Below are positions 49,552 to 61,667 of a DNA stretch of 64,000 nucleotides, piece after piece. Origin of the DNA: Casuarina equisetifolia (lineage: Eukaryota > Streptophyta > Magnoliopsida > Fagales > Casuarinaceae); the NCBI GenBank assembly GCA_028551475.1, contig CM052362.1, positions 13,756,521 to 13,820,520 of the forward strand, written 5' to 3'. The first letter of the stretch is position 1, and each line of letters begins with the position of its first letter. The notes below the pieces were generated by a model. It was not told where the DNA came from. It saw only the letters and a list, made by a program, of their open reading frames with translations, and made no database searches. The position numbers and the translations under genes were made by a program.

Positions 49552-50470
49552 CTAACGTTTCATCCCCCCTTCCACAACTGGAGCCATTTCCACTGCCTGA
49601 TCCTCTCTCTCCACATTCCCATGCCATCCGACACCTATACAAGAACGACCAAAAAAAACCTCGTAGTATAATAAGCAGAAAGAGATATATGGATGTTCTG
49701 TGTGTTCTCAAAAGTGGAAGTTCAATTTACCGATAGACATGTCGAACCCCCGGTTTTTAAGCTCTCGGTATTCTTGGCTCAGAGCACAGGTCTCGCAGCA
49801 GAAGTGGACTAAACAATCCCCACAAGGCCTCTCTATCAACCTATATTGCCTCCTCAGTTTGGTCCGGTAAATGCTTGAGTAAATGCAACCGCAGCCCGTG
49901 AAATAGTTGATTAATGCATAAATTGCTGCATTTGTCGCACAAGCTGGAAGAAAAAATACCACCCAACTTAAAATCAGCCTTCACTGAAATACATAATCCA
50001 CTACGTCCGTAAAGACTTTCCAGGTTGCTCTGTACGTGTTAATCTCACTTACATGATGATCCTCGGTCTACGATCTCCGAAACTTGTCCAAAAGTAACCC
50101 ATGGACAGCAGAATGTTCTCCAGCCTGTGTTATGAGCAGGAAGAGTTAGCTTTTCTGTTTTGGTTTGGGATCCAACACCTTGATGATGTGCTAGTGGAAA
50201 GAAGGCAAAGAAAACCCAAAAAGAAAAGGGAAAAAAGAAAAATTAACCTCTTCATGAAATTTAACAATTTTTCTTTCCTTTCCCTTCTTGTTTTAACGAC
50301 ACAACTGTAGCAAACTCACAATTTGGGAAATCAACGAAGATGCTGCACAGGCCAGTGGACCACGGGACTTCGTTTGAGGGTTGAAAATGGGGGCCGGGCT
50401 GGGGATTCTCGGAGTAGAACTGTTGTGCTGAGCTATCTGGAACAGCGACTGTTGACGCTGGTTGAGTCAT
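49552..50470 (-). CDS. PLAC8-domain protein, second tandem copy, divergent CPC motif
   Basis: Same family and layout as the gene at 46365. Exons on -: 50320-50470, 50053-50124, 49731-49943, 49552-49634, giving 172 residues. The two inner exons have the same lengths (72 and 213 bp) and phases as in its neighbour, which supports tandem duplication. PLAC8 starts at [16 protein letters not shown]. The signature is CWRTFCCPW (residues 51-59): the second Cys and the final Cys of CCXXXXCPC are both Trp. The hydrophobic span [17 protein letters not shown] and the [20 protein letters not shown] block are intact, and the C-terminus ends [16 protein letters not shown]...MKR. The frame is open further upstream but has no ATG before 50470. 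The gene looks intact; whether it keeps the same transport activity is uncertain. Confidence 0.9.
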
Positions 50471-51640
50471 TGAAGACAAGGGTGTTGAAGGCCGTGAGAG
50501 CAAGAAATCCCTTAAATCATTTGAGCTTCTGATGTATACAGGTTTGCAAGTTTTCGACTTTCGGATGAGATCTTTCAACTGTTAAGCTATGGCAAATGGG
50601 CCTTATCCTCACAGACAATATAGAATTCATGTCAAGAGATTTTTGTCGCGAGGGAAGTCTGGCTGATGGAGAGACATGGGCGAAGCGTGAACGAGTGGAA
50701 ATCTGCCTTGATTGAGTCCATTGAGCATGTTTGCTAATTACATGATCCAGGTGGCCGGAATTGAAGGAAGTGGAAGCCCATCAGGTGCAGGTTTGTTGAA
50801 GCTTCAACACGGCATATGACTGATGAGACCACGGAAAAAACGATGGGAGAACTGTTAAATTATCGTCGTTTATGGACAACGCAGCCTAATTATTTCGCTG
50901 CATCCTTAAAAATGCCGCTCTCCGCCTCATCTCCCCGTCACCGGCCGCCACTAACCCATATCCTTCACACAAAACTTGGACCCAGAGCAAATCCTTCCAT
51001 CTACATATATCCCTGCCCATGTTCACTGGATACTTTTGAAGAGCTTCATCGATGCCTGCACTCAAGAAACAAGGAAATAACATACAAAAACGCAGTCCCC
51101 GTGATATTGCAATGAAGTTTAAACTGCTGGTCATTGTATACGATGCTCGAACCATGTTTAAGTAAAATATGGCTAAGGAGGTGGCTGCAATGGAATATAA
51201 GTACTTAAATTTTATCGATATTAATGAAATAAAATATTTGGCACCTTAAATAAACAAAAAAAAAATAGCATCTTACCATTCTCTAGTTTATTATTTTGCA
51301 ATAAACGATATGGTCTCATACGTAAATGAAAATAATAACATATGAGTATTTATTCAATAGTTGCATAATATTTATTCAATAGTTACATAATATTGTGTTT
51401 AATTCGAACATAAATATGCATGAAATTAGATATTTTTCAAATGCTACGTCCTTCAACCAATGCAATAGAAATTATGTTTCAGTATTTATAATCTTATTAT
51501 TTGTGATAATAATTTAAACATTAGATATTTACATAATCATAAAATAGAATGTTTTAAAGAAAATGTTAATTAGTGGTCATATTTAGAACGCTTAATGACC
51601 ATAAATTACATGGACTGTGGTCCCATTTAAAGGTAGCAGG
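50471..51640. other. Upstream region of the second PLAC8 gene
   Basis: Expected to hold its promoter and 5' UTR. A GC-richer stretch at 50860-51110 has open frames on both strands without a known domain. From 51180 the sequence is AT-rich until the CAF1-like array begins. Confidence 0.45.
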
Positions 51641-51989
51641 GCCGTGTTGCGTTGTCTCGCATCAGCTTAAGTGCACAGCAAGCCATCGGCCACCCATATC
51701 TCGCATTGCCTTAAGCTCTCTAGGGCCACCAATCACCCATCCAATCCCCCGTATGATTAATATGATTAATCAACTCAATAACAGCAAACAGAGTCCTAGT
51801 TTCACTGACATTCCATTGCTTTCAAATCAGAGTTCCAATTTACTTCCTAATGGTTGGAAATAGAAAGGCAGCCAGACGGTTATAAGTACAACATGCATTA
51901 TCAAGATAACTCAGATCTATTTGGGACTCTTCCCAATGAGCGAAAATAGGAAGGCAGCCACATGGTTATGAGTACTGCATGCATTATCA

Positions 51990-52325
51990 AGATAACTCAC
52001 TTTTTTCACAAAAAATTTCTTTTTTACAAACACAACGGCTTCTGTATCACCTTTTCGTTCCCATGTATACTGAGTTTCCTAGCCATATCTTTTTCTGCAC
52101 ACCCTCGCATCATTACTCTCAACTCTCAGCGACTGACAATTATGTGCACATGAGGTGTAACATCAACGCCGCTCAGATTGTTCAATTAGGTCTTGCTCTC
52201 TCTAACACTAATAAGGATTGATGCTACATTTGGGAATTTAACTTCAAAGATTTTAATAAGGCCACCGAAATTTACAATGCTAACTATATTGAGTTACGGG
52301 AGCATCAATAAATAGATTTTCATTA
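51990..52325 (+). pseudogene. CAF1-like deadenylase fragment, unit 1
   Basis: In one frame the sequence reads HHYSQLSATDNYVHMRCNIN then AAQIVQLGLALSNTNKD, and after a stop CYIWEFNFKDFNKATEIYNA and IELREHQ, stop, IDFH. This follows the CAF1 order: the MDTEFPG exonuclease motif (here MYTEFPS), the Y..L..NVDA..IIQLGL block, and WEFNF.DF...DSIELL..QGIDF. The later catalytic blocks are missing. It is the clearest of the seven copies. The other copies lie at about 54830-55190, 55500-55860, 56940-57285, 57546-57765, 58090-58480 and 58795-59180. Copies 6 and 7 add the upstream DNLEEEI block. All are fragments with stops. Confidence 0.8.
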
Positions 52326-52592
52326 TCTCACAGCAAGTTAAGCTTTCCATATGTTATCGATCATCCACATCTCGCCTTGACTTAAGCTCTTTAGGGATAT
52401 CGATAACTTGTATAATTGAGATGGGTTCTCAACTTAATGATGGTAGAGAGTCCCAATTTCATTGACATTTTATTGCTTTTAAAATCCAAGTCTTAGTCTA
52501 CTTCCCAATAGTCGAAAATAAAAATATTGCAAGATGATTATAAATACAGCTGGCATTATTAAGATAACTCACATATACTTGGGACTCTTCCC

Positions 52593-53074
52593 TGTTGGGG
52601 GAATTCAACAAAGTTGTATTATCCACATAAAAATTGAACATACAAATATAAGAACGCACACATCCAAACACAACAAATTTAAGGGGTTCGAAACATTATA
52701 ATGTCCAACGTCCCCTGTAGTCTCTTCTCATTAGATTTTCTCATACATTCCCTCTCCTCAAATATGTATCTCATGGATTCTCTCATCAACTAGAATCCAA
52801 GAGAGAGGCCATCTTCAACAATTAGCCCCCCTATGGGGACTCTCTCAATTCGCCCACTAGGTTTACTTCCCCTATTTATAGAGAAACCCCAAAGGAACCC
52901 TAGTTGAATACTACTAGAAAAACCTACTTCCACATAAGGATAAAAATCTTAATCCAAAACTACTAGGAAACCCACTACATCTAGAAAATATTTTCTAGTT
53001 CCACAATTGCATAGAGACCCCTGATTGTAATTACAACCATACCCTTTAACCTAATTGTTCCACCAATCTTAACA
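52593..53074 (-). repeat. 3' LTR of the non-autonomous element
   Basis: On + it begins TGTTGGGGGAATTC and ends CCAATCTTAACA. It matches the right LTR along its whole length with scattered substitutions and small indels. Confidence 0.92.
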
Positions 53075-53076
53075 AT

Positions 53077-53087
53077 TTTCCCTTTGG
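53077..53087 (-). other. Polypurine tract
   Basis: The - strand reads CCAAAGGGAAA just before the LTR start, the expected site for second-strand priming. Confidence 0.7.
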
Positions 53088-54243
53088 AACAATTTAGTGC
53101 AACATCCCTGCACCATAAGAAAGTATAGAAAATTTCTTTAAATTATCAACTACACAACCATAATCTTTGGAAAGAGAAATTGGAGAAACTCTCTTCAACT
53201 TCTACAACTATAGTCTTTGGACAGAGAAAGACTAAGGAAAAACTCTTCAACCACAATCTTTTGAAAAAGAATATTGCAAAAAACTTTCTTCAACTTCTAC
53301 CACTACAATCTTTTTAATAGAGAAAGACTGAAAAAAAAAAAAAAACTCTTCAAAACAAGCCCGCATCAACTATGCCATCTTGCTTTTTCTTTAAACCACA
53401 CCTCTCTTAGGTCATACCTCCTTAGGCATCTCCACTGCAACCTCTTCTAGGTTACACCTTTCATAAGCTGTGTTTTTCTCAAGACATCTACACATCATCA
53501 TGAGCTTCTTCCATCTAAATGTGTCCTCCACCATAAGGCCTTCAACAAAAGTAAAAATTATGGGACTTCCACAACAGTTGAGATCACTCTTCGCAATCAC
53601 CAACGAAGAGTCCACCTCTTATCCAGAATTGTTGGTGCCTCCCTGAAATCAACCATCAGAGTCTCAATACACCTCACCTGAATATCGACAAACTTAAAAA
53701 TCCAAAAATTTTACTTCATCAATCACATCAACATAGGAGCATTATGTCAACATAGGAGCATCACATGCTCCCTCTCAATCAACAATTCATCAACAATATC
53801 AACAAAGTGCTCCCCCTCAAACATCAATATCTCCACCTTTCTCTGTCATCTAATGCCATAACTTGAGCCAAAAAAACACAACAACTACCATAAACAATAT
53901 GATCAGGCTGATCTTCAATCCAACAACTTCAAAAATACTAATCATCTCCAAAATGTCATGTTCTTTAATAAAAAATCTTCAATTTGACTTATAAATGCTT
54001 AGATATAGACAGAGAGACATAATTCTTTACTTTGCAAACCTCAATCCACAACTCCAATAACATATTCTGGTTGATCTATATCAATATCATCCAAAATCAA
54101 ACCGGATTTAGGGAAAGAGAAAATCTCACCTCAAAACACATCAATCTATTTTTTCAATTACGTTTACCACGTTCGATTCATCATCTATGGTCCCAATCTT
54201 CCATAGTCCACACTTACCGCACCACTTGTTAGGAATCCAAGCT

Positions 54244-54257
54244 TGGCTCTGATACCA
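54244..54257 (-). other. Primer-binding site, perfect tRNA-Met match
   Basis: The - strand reads TGGTATCAGAGCCA, the exact complement of the initiator tRNA-Met 3' end, 17 bases inside the LTR edge. Confidence 0.92.
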
Positions 54258-54274
54258 CTTTGTTGAATACCACT

Positions 54275-54762
54275 TGTTGGGGGAATTCAACAAAGTTGTA
54301 TCATCCACATAAAAATTGAACATACAAATATTAGAATGCACATACCCAAACATAACAGATTTAAGAGATTCGGAACATTATAATGTCTTATATCCCATGT
54401 AGTCTCTTTTCATTACATTTTCTCAAACATTCCCTCTCCTCAAATATGTATCTCATGGATTCTCTCATCAACTAGAATTCATGAGAGAGGCCCTCTTCAA
54501 CAATTAGCCCCCTTACGAGGACTCTTTCAATTCGCCCACTAGGTTTCTCTATACTTCCCCTATTTATAGAGAAACCCTAAAGGAATCCTAGTTGAATATT
54601 ACTAAAAAAACCTACTTCCATATAAGGATAAAAATCCTAATCCAATACTACTAGGATACCCACTACATCTAGAAGATATTTCCTAGTTCCACAATTATAT
54701 AGAGACCCCTAATTGTAATTACAACCATACCCTTTAACCTAATTGTTCCACCAATCTTACCA
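54275..54762 (-). repeat. 5' LTR of the non-autonomous element
   Basis: On + it begins TGTTGGGGGAATTC and ends CCAATCTTACCA, followed directly by the TTCCC duplication. Confidence 0.92.
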
Positions 54763-56189
54763 TTCCCCACGGTCAAAAATGGAAAGGTGACGAGATAGTT
54801 ATGAGTAATGCGGCATTACCAAGATAAACTCACACTTCTTTCACAAAAATTTCTACAAATCTAGAAAAGGAAATCTTTAAAATCAAGCACGCTCTTTTGC
54901 ATCATTGTCTCATTGCCATGGATACAAAGTTCCTTGGCCATGTCTTCCTAGCACTTTGGTGGCATTACTTTCAACTCTCAGTGTCTAACAATTACCTACA
55001 CATGAAGTGTCACTTCGATGCCACTCAAATTGTTCAATTTAGGTCTCGCTCTCTTTGACACCAACAGGGATTCTTGTTGAATTTGGGGATTTAACTTTAG
55101 AGATTTTAATATGAACATCATCAATTAAAATATTGATTATAGTGAGTTACTGAAGCATAAAGGAATAAATTTTCATCACCTTACATAAGCTTAAGCTCTC
55201 CCTGGGCTACCGATCACCCGCATCTCGCAACCGTTTAAGCACTCCAAGGCTACCAATCACCTAATGTGATTGACATGGGTTTTTAACTTAACAACAATAA
55301 AGGTGTCCCATTTTTACTGACATTTCATTTCTTTTAAATTCAAGTCCTAGTTTATTCCCAACAATTGGAAATAGTTAGGTTGCAAGATAATTACAAGTAC
55401 AATGGCATTACCAAGATAATTCACATCTACTTGGGATATTTCCCAATGGTCGGAAATAGAAAGGCAATGAGATGGCTTTGAGTACCCACACTTTTTTCAC
55501 CAAAAGTTCCATAAGCACAATAGCTCTAATCGTTACACATGATGTTTGGCAAGAAAATTTGGAAAAGGAAATCCCCCAAATCAAGCATGTATTTTTGCAT
55601 CACCATTTCCTTGCCATGGACACAGAGTCCTTGTCCATGTTTTCCTAACAACCTAGGAGCTAACAATTACCTACACATGAAGTGAAACATGGACACCACT
55701 TAGATCATTCAATTAGGTCTCACTCTCTCTAAACCAACAAGGATTCTTGCTAAATTTGGGGATTTAACTTCAAAGATTTTAATATATATATTGCCAATTT
55801 TAATGCTAATTCTATTGAGTTACTAGAGCATCAAGGAATAGATATTCATTGTCTCGCATCAACTTAAGTTCTCTTTAAGCTATTGATCACCCAGATCACA
55901 CATCGGCTTGAGCTCTCAAAGGCTACCAATCACCAATATGATTGAAAAAATTTCTCAACTTAACAATGACAAAGAGAGTTCCATTTCACTGACATCTCAT
56001 TGGTTTTAAATTCAAGTTTTAGTTTACTTCCTAACGGTCAAAAATAGTAAGGCTATGAGATGATTAAAAGTACAGCAGGCATTACCAAGATAACACACAT
56101 CTAGTAGGGACTTTTTCTGACTATTAGAAATAAATAGGCAGCAAGATGGTTGACCACTATATAAGGATTACCAAGATAACTTACACTTT

Positions 56190-56935
56190 CTATTGTAATA
56201 TTACTCATAACCTATATGTTATTAATGTGTTTTAAACCTTTTGAAAGAATTTTTATGGCCGATCAACTTATTGATGCAATAGCGTGGACAGTTAACAAGT
56301 TGTTATTGTAAATAAATATCTTTCTTATCTATTGTGTTATTATTTTATCATAGCAAATACTATCCTCTAATTGGTTCTTTCTTCATATCTTTCTAGTTTA
56401 CAATTAACATATAGAAGGAAAGAGGTCGACAACTAAGAAGAATGGAAAATGAGAAAAATAAAGAAAGATCATAACTGAAGAAGAAGAAAAAAATTCTACA
56501 AAGAAGTTGAAACAAAATGGTGTAGAGTTTGTGAAAATTGTTTGTAAGATGAGTAAAAGGTGTCTTTTGTATAATTATGTTGTTGAGCACTAAAGGACAC
56601 TTTTTGTAGACCGAGAAGAGGTGATTTGTTTGTGCTGTAGAGATAGAGGATTGTACCTAAACCTTGTACACTCCCCTGCATATCAGCAAAGTTATTTTCC
56701 TTGCTTTCCCGTGGATGTAGGCAACATTTGGCCGATCACATAATATTTTAGAGTTCTTTAGTTGAATGATCTTTGCCTACTTTTCATTTTCATGTTTATT
56801 AGCTTGTTTGGGTGTTACAAGTGAAATAGAAAATTGTTTACAAGCTAAAACAGAGGCCTTGCAGCAACTGGCGATAAACTGTTTTTTTATTTTTTATTTT
56901 TTCACCAAGCTTTGATATTCGTCTAACTCTTTCTC
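56190..56935. other. Insertion of about 745 bp in the CAF1-like array
   Basis: The array unit breaks off after AACTTACACTTT and resumes at AAAAAATTCCACAAATAC. The sequence between has no counterpart in the other units. No coding domain or clear terminal repeat was seen, so the nature of the insert is unknown. Confidence 0.6.
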
Positions 56936-57549
56936 TATAAAAAAATTCCACAAATACAAGAGCTCTGATCATTGTGCGTGAAGTTTGACAAGACAATCTA
57001 AAAGAGGAAATCTCGCAAATCAAGCGCACTCTTGTGCATCACCATTCCATGGCCATGGACACTGTTCTCTGGCCATGTCTTCCGAACACCCCTAGCCATG
57101 AAGTGTAACATCAACACCACTTCGATTGTTCAATTGGGTCTCGCTTTCTCTAACACTAATAGGGGTTCTAACTACGTTTAGAATTTAACTTCACAGATTT
57201 TATTATGATAATTAACATTTACAATGCTGATTTATTAAGTTATTAAAGCATTGGGGAATAGATTTTCGTTGCCTTGCATCATCTTAAGCTTTTCCTAGGC
57301 CACCGATCACCCATATCTCGCAAGGGCTTAAGCTCTCTAGGATTATCGATCATTTGTATGATTGAGATGGGTTATCAACTCAACGACAGCAGAAAGAGCC
57401 CTAGTTTCACCAACATTTCATTGCTTTCAAATTTGAGTCCTAATGTACTTTTCAAGGATTCGAAACAATAATGCATGCACCAAGACGGTTATAAGTATAG
57501 CAAGCATTACCATTGTAACTCACATCTACTTAGGACTCTTCCCAATGGT

Positions 57550-57650
57550 TGATTTGGGAGATTTCCTTATCCATATTTTCTTGCCAAACCTCACACACAG
57601 CAATGGGATTCATTGTTTTGTAGAAACAGTATGAGTTATTTTGGTAATCC
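57550..57650 (-). repeat. Micro-inversion inside array unit 5
   Basis: This segment matches the other units only as its reverse complement: TTTGGCAAGAAAATATGG and ATTACCAAAATAACTCATAC appear on the - strand here, while the flanks stay in + orientation. Confidence 0.8.
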
Positions 57651-59290
57651 TTTTGGGTCTCGCTCTCTCTGATACTTAATAGGGTTTCTTGCCACCAACA
57701 TTTATGACATTGATTTTTTGAGTTATTTAAATGTCAGGGGATAGATTTTCATTGTCTCGTATCAGCTTAAGCTTTTCCTGGGCTACCGACCACCAATATC
57801 TTGCCTCTGCTTAACCTCTCTAAGGCTGTCGATCACTCATACGATTGAGATAGGTTCTTAACTAAATGACGGCAGAAAGTCTCGTAGTTTCACTGAGATC
57901 ACATTGCTTTTAAATTCAAGTCCTAGCCTACTTCCCAATGGCTAAAAATAGTAAGGTTGGGAAATGGTTATAAGTATAATGGGCATTACAAAGATAACTC
58001 ACCTCTACTTGGGACTCTTCCCAACAATTAGAAACAGAAAGACGGCGAGATAGTTATGAGTACCACAAGGATTACCAAGATAACTCACACCCTTTTCACA
58101 AAAAATTCCACAAACACATGCTCCCATCGCTGTGCACAAAGTTTAAAGACAATTTGGAAGAGGAAATCTACCAAATCAACCATGCTCTTCTGCATCACCA
58201 TTTGTTGCCATGGACATGGAGTTGCCTGGCCATGTCTTTCCGTCAACTTAGCGACATTACTCTCATTTGTTTGTGGTTGACAATTACTTGCACATGAAGT
58301 GTAACATCAATGCCACTCAAATCATTCAATTAGGTCTCACTCTTTCTAATAACAATGATTCTTTCTAAATATAGGAATTTAACTTAAAATATTTTATAAT
58401 ATAGACATCCCCAATTACAATGTTGATTCCATTGAGTTACTAAAGCATGGGGGAATAGATTTTCATCATTTTGCATCAGCTTAAGCTCTTCCTTGACCAC
58501 TAATCACCTATATCTCATGTCGGTTTAAGCTCTTCAGGGCTACCAATCATTCTTTATGGTTGAGATGGGTTCCAAACTCAACGATGGTAGAGAGAGTCCC
58601 AAATTCACCGATATTGATTTGCTTTTAAATCTAAGTCCTCGTCTACTTCTCAATGATTGAAACTAGTAAAGGTGGGAGATGGTTATAAGTACAGTAGACA
58701 TTACAAATATAACTCACATTTACTTGGAACTCTTCCCAATAGTCAGATCTACATGGTTATGAGTATTGCTGAGATTATCAAGATAACTCATACTTTTTCT
58801 ACAAACACAATTGCTTCTATCACTATGCATAAAGCTTGACAAGACAATTTGGAAAAAGAAATCTTCCAAATCAAGCATGTTCTTCTACATCACCATTTCA
58901 TTGCCATGAACACAGAGTTCCCCACCCATGTCTTCCTTGCAGCTCAACAGCATTACACTCAACTCTTTGTGGCTAACAATTACCTCTACATGAAATGTAA
59001 CATCAACGCCACTTAGATCGTTCAATTGAGTCTTACTCTCTATGATGCCAATGAGGATTTTTTGCTAAATTTGGGAATTTGACTTCAAAGATTTTAATAT
59101 GGACTTCACCATTTATAATGCTGATTCTATTGAGTTATTGGAGCACCCGGGAATAAATTTTCATTGTCTTGCATTAGCTTAAGCTCTCCCTCGGCTACCT
59201 ATCACCCATATATCACTTTAGCTTAAGCTTTCCAAGGCTGCTGATCATCCGTATGATTGAGATGGGTTTTTAACTCAATTACATTGAATT

Positions 59291-61667
59291 TATATGAGTT
59301 TCTATCATCTTTACAAACAAAAACAATAATACTCAAAGAAAAAGAGGGTTTTTCTCTATATTTATTTCTTGATTCTAATAATGGAATGACTCAGTTTTCT
59401 TGGTCTTGTGCTTGTGGATGGTTAATTGATGGTATTTCATTTTATTCCTCAAGGATTGCATCCTGGGCTCTAGATGATGCAGCGGGTATTTATCTTCTTT
59501 TTACATTTATTGGAAAAACAATTGCTAGCTGTTAATTACAAAGTAAACCTCCCTAATCATGCCATTCGAGGTGTAAAAAATATTTTCTATCCAACAATAA
59601 AGCCATAGATAATCGCACGTGATGATTTAGAAAGAGTGAATCATAATTACCTTATCTGCAACTTAGACAAAGGAAGACAATAGGCTCAAAATTATTGTAG
59701 TAGCAGAAAGGTAGAAATATTGAAACACAAGTTGCAAGACCACTGCGATTCTTACAAGCTTTCTTGTCTTAATATAAGGAATATAAGTAGAAATCAATTA
59801 TTTCGTTTTATTTTCATTAAAGAAGTTGAACATTTAATACTTTCGTTAAAGCTGGACTAAAGGTGATTTGTGGACTAAGAAGCTAGAGTGTCATCCTAAG
59901 CCTCACCCGAGGGCCAAAAATACCGTGTCCTCGAATGAGTGCAAATGAGCAAGAGTTACAAAGCCTAGTCAACAAGCTTGCAGATAAAGATCTCGTGAGA
60001 GAATGTGTTAGTGCGCGTGTTATATAAGGCCTTCATTGACTATCTACTTTCTACGCTTGATCTCTGTTACTCCTTTCCTAATTGTGAATGTGGTCTGCTT
60101 TCTATTATGCTTGACGTTTAATTTGAGAATTTGTATAAATGTGGATCCACCTGCTTTTTCCTTTGAAGATGTCATTGGAATTATCTATTAAGATCACTGA
60201 TTAAAATCTTCAAATTGAGTTCCAAACACAAGGATTGCAATGATAAACAAGATCCAATGTACTTTCCAATTTGACAGAGTTGAAGTATGAAGTGCTTCTA
60301 AATCATTGTTTCAAGCATTAATTTGGAGGTTTATGTTGTTTCTCCCATCCGGAGTGTGAAAGGAGTTGTTGATGAGACTAGTTCTAGGGCTGTTGGCTGC
60401 TTTTCAGACAATTTTATGCCATTATGGTAGTTGACTTCCTGATGGAAACCAAACAAATTGCATATGGTTGGTCCGATCTAAAAAATTGACATCAGATAAA
60501 AGCTGAAAATCAAGAACACCACTGGATTATTCTTTACAAGATAGATATGGCTTCAGTTACTCTACCTTTTGTCTATGCACCAGGCTCACGATTATTTGCT
60601 TGGAACTATGTAAGGTGTTTGATTATGTTGATCAACCTTCCATTCCATCCACCATTGATTATCTATAATAAGAACATTAAGGAAGTGTTGCGTGTAGCAG
60701 TGAACTTTAGTGCCAACTTAGTGTAACCGAACGCGAATGTAGAGCAAAGACAGATGAAAGCAAGCAAAGAGTTTTTGGATGCTTTACGGCTGTTTGGTTT
60801 GTCTCTTAACAATTGCGCAAAGAATGCAATGTGCTCTCTACATCTTATACAGAAAAGAATGAAAGCCAAACAAGTGGGCCGAACTCAAGGTAATTTAAAA
60901 ACAAACTGATTAATAAGGAGAAGCCCACAACACCAACATTCTAAACAGGAAGAGCTTACCCTCAAGCGTGCTGTCAAGCTGGACCCACCTAAGTCTAGAA
61001 CCACGTCGTTTTGATAGAGTTAAAAGGTTTACTTTCAAACCTAGTTGGCTGCGTCGTCCAAACATTGTGACCTCTAGTTGGCTGCATTATTTGGAATCTC
61101 TTTGTCAGATTCTGATGTAACTCGAACTATTCTTTGATTGTGACCTCTTTATTATTGAGGTAACTCGAAGGTGGTCTAGAATAACCCCCCATTCCACGAA
61201 CTCCCTGAACCATTTTCAAATCCACTACTGTTTTTGTGCACTACTCTTCCAAAACTACCAATAATCTTTGTAGTTGTATAGTTATCTATTTTATTACCTT
61301 AGTATTTTGATATCTGTTTGCTAAACTCTCTCCCAGAGAAGGGGAAGGATGTATCTCTTGTTTGGGTTGTTGTTTGGATAGGAAGAAGAGGTTTACAGTT
61401 TTGAAGAAGTGGATGGATAGCAAGCACTCAATTCGAGGTTGCAGCACCCGTGATTCCACAATTCACCACAAACTATCATCGAAACAGCTTCATTAGAGCC
61501 ATTTAAAATACATTAAAACGCAACTTCTTTTCTTTTGTCATCGATGACTGGGTACAGTTAGAACCTTTCACAAATCACGATGATACAAGGTAAAAGGGTG
61601 ACCTTATGCGCACCACTAAATTTGTCTTTTTCTTGCTTGCTTTTCTGATTGAAAAGAAAAGAGGAAA
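59291..61667. other. Intergenic region, no gene recognised
   Basis: Mostly AT-rich. Open frames at 59257-59535 and 60663-60869 show no domain. A short repeated phrase, GTGACCTCT...TTGGCTGC, occurs near 61040-61090. The right end contains the 3' UTR of the GH9 gene. Confidence 0.5.

Larger units (their letters stand above)
52593..54762 (-). mobile_element. Complete non-autonomous LTR retrotransposon, 2170 bp
   Basis: Two LTRs of about 485 bp (52593-53074 and 54275-54762), both TG...CA, with the 5 bp target duplication TTCCC on each side (52588-52592 and 54763-54767). The duplicated target is part of the array's CTTCCCAATGG motif. Read on the - strand, a tRNA-Met primer-binding site follows the right LTR and a polypurine tract precedes the left LTR. 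The 1.2 kb interior has only short frames (for example 53412-53615) with no recognised gag or pol domain, so it must have moved using enzymes from another element. Confidence 0.92.
51641..59290 (+). repeat. Tandem array of about 680 bp units carrying CAF1-like fragments
   Basis: Seven units are recognised. A shared anchor (GGTCTCGCTCTCTC and variants) occurs near 52190, 55045, 55714, 57136, 57656, 58334 and 59028. After removing a 2.17 kb retrotransposon and a 0.75 kb insertion, spacings are about 520-695 bp, mostly 670-690. Each unit has a non-coding half (CTTAAGCTCTC...GATCACCC, TATGATTGAGATGGG, ACTTCCCAATGGTC, then usually AAGATAACTCACA twice) and a half that translates like the N-terminal part of a CCR4-associated factor 1 deadenylase. 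Units differ by many substitutions, so the array is old. Confidence 0.88.

Noticed and set aside
51641..59290. Functional CAF1 gene
   Set aside because: Every unit stops after the N-terminal third, has in-frame stops, and lacks the later catalytic blocks.
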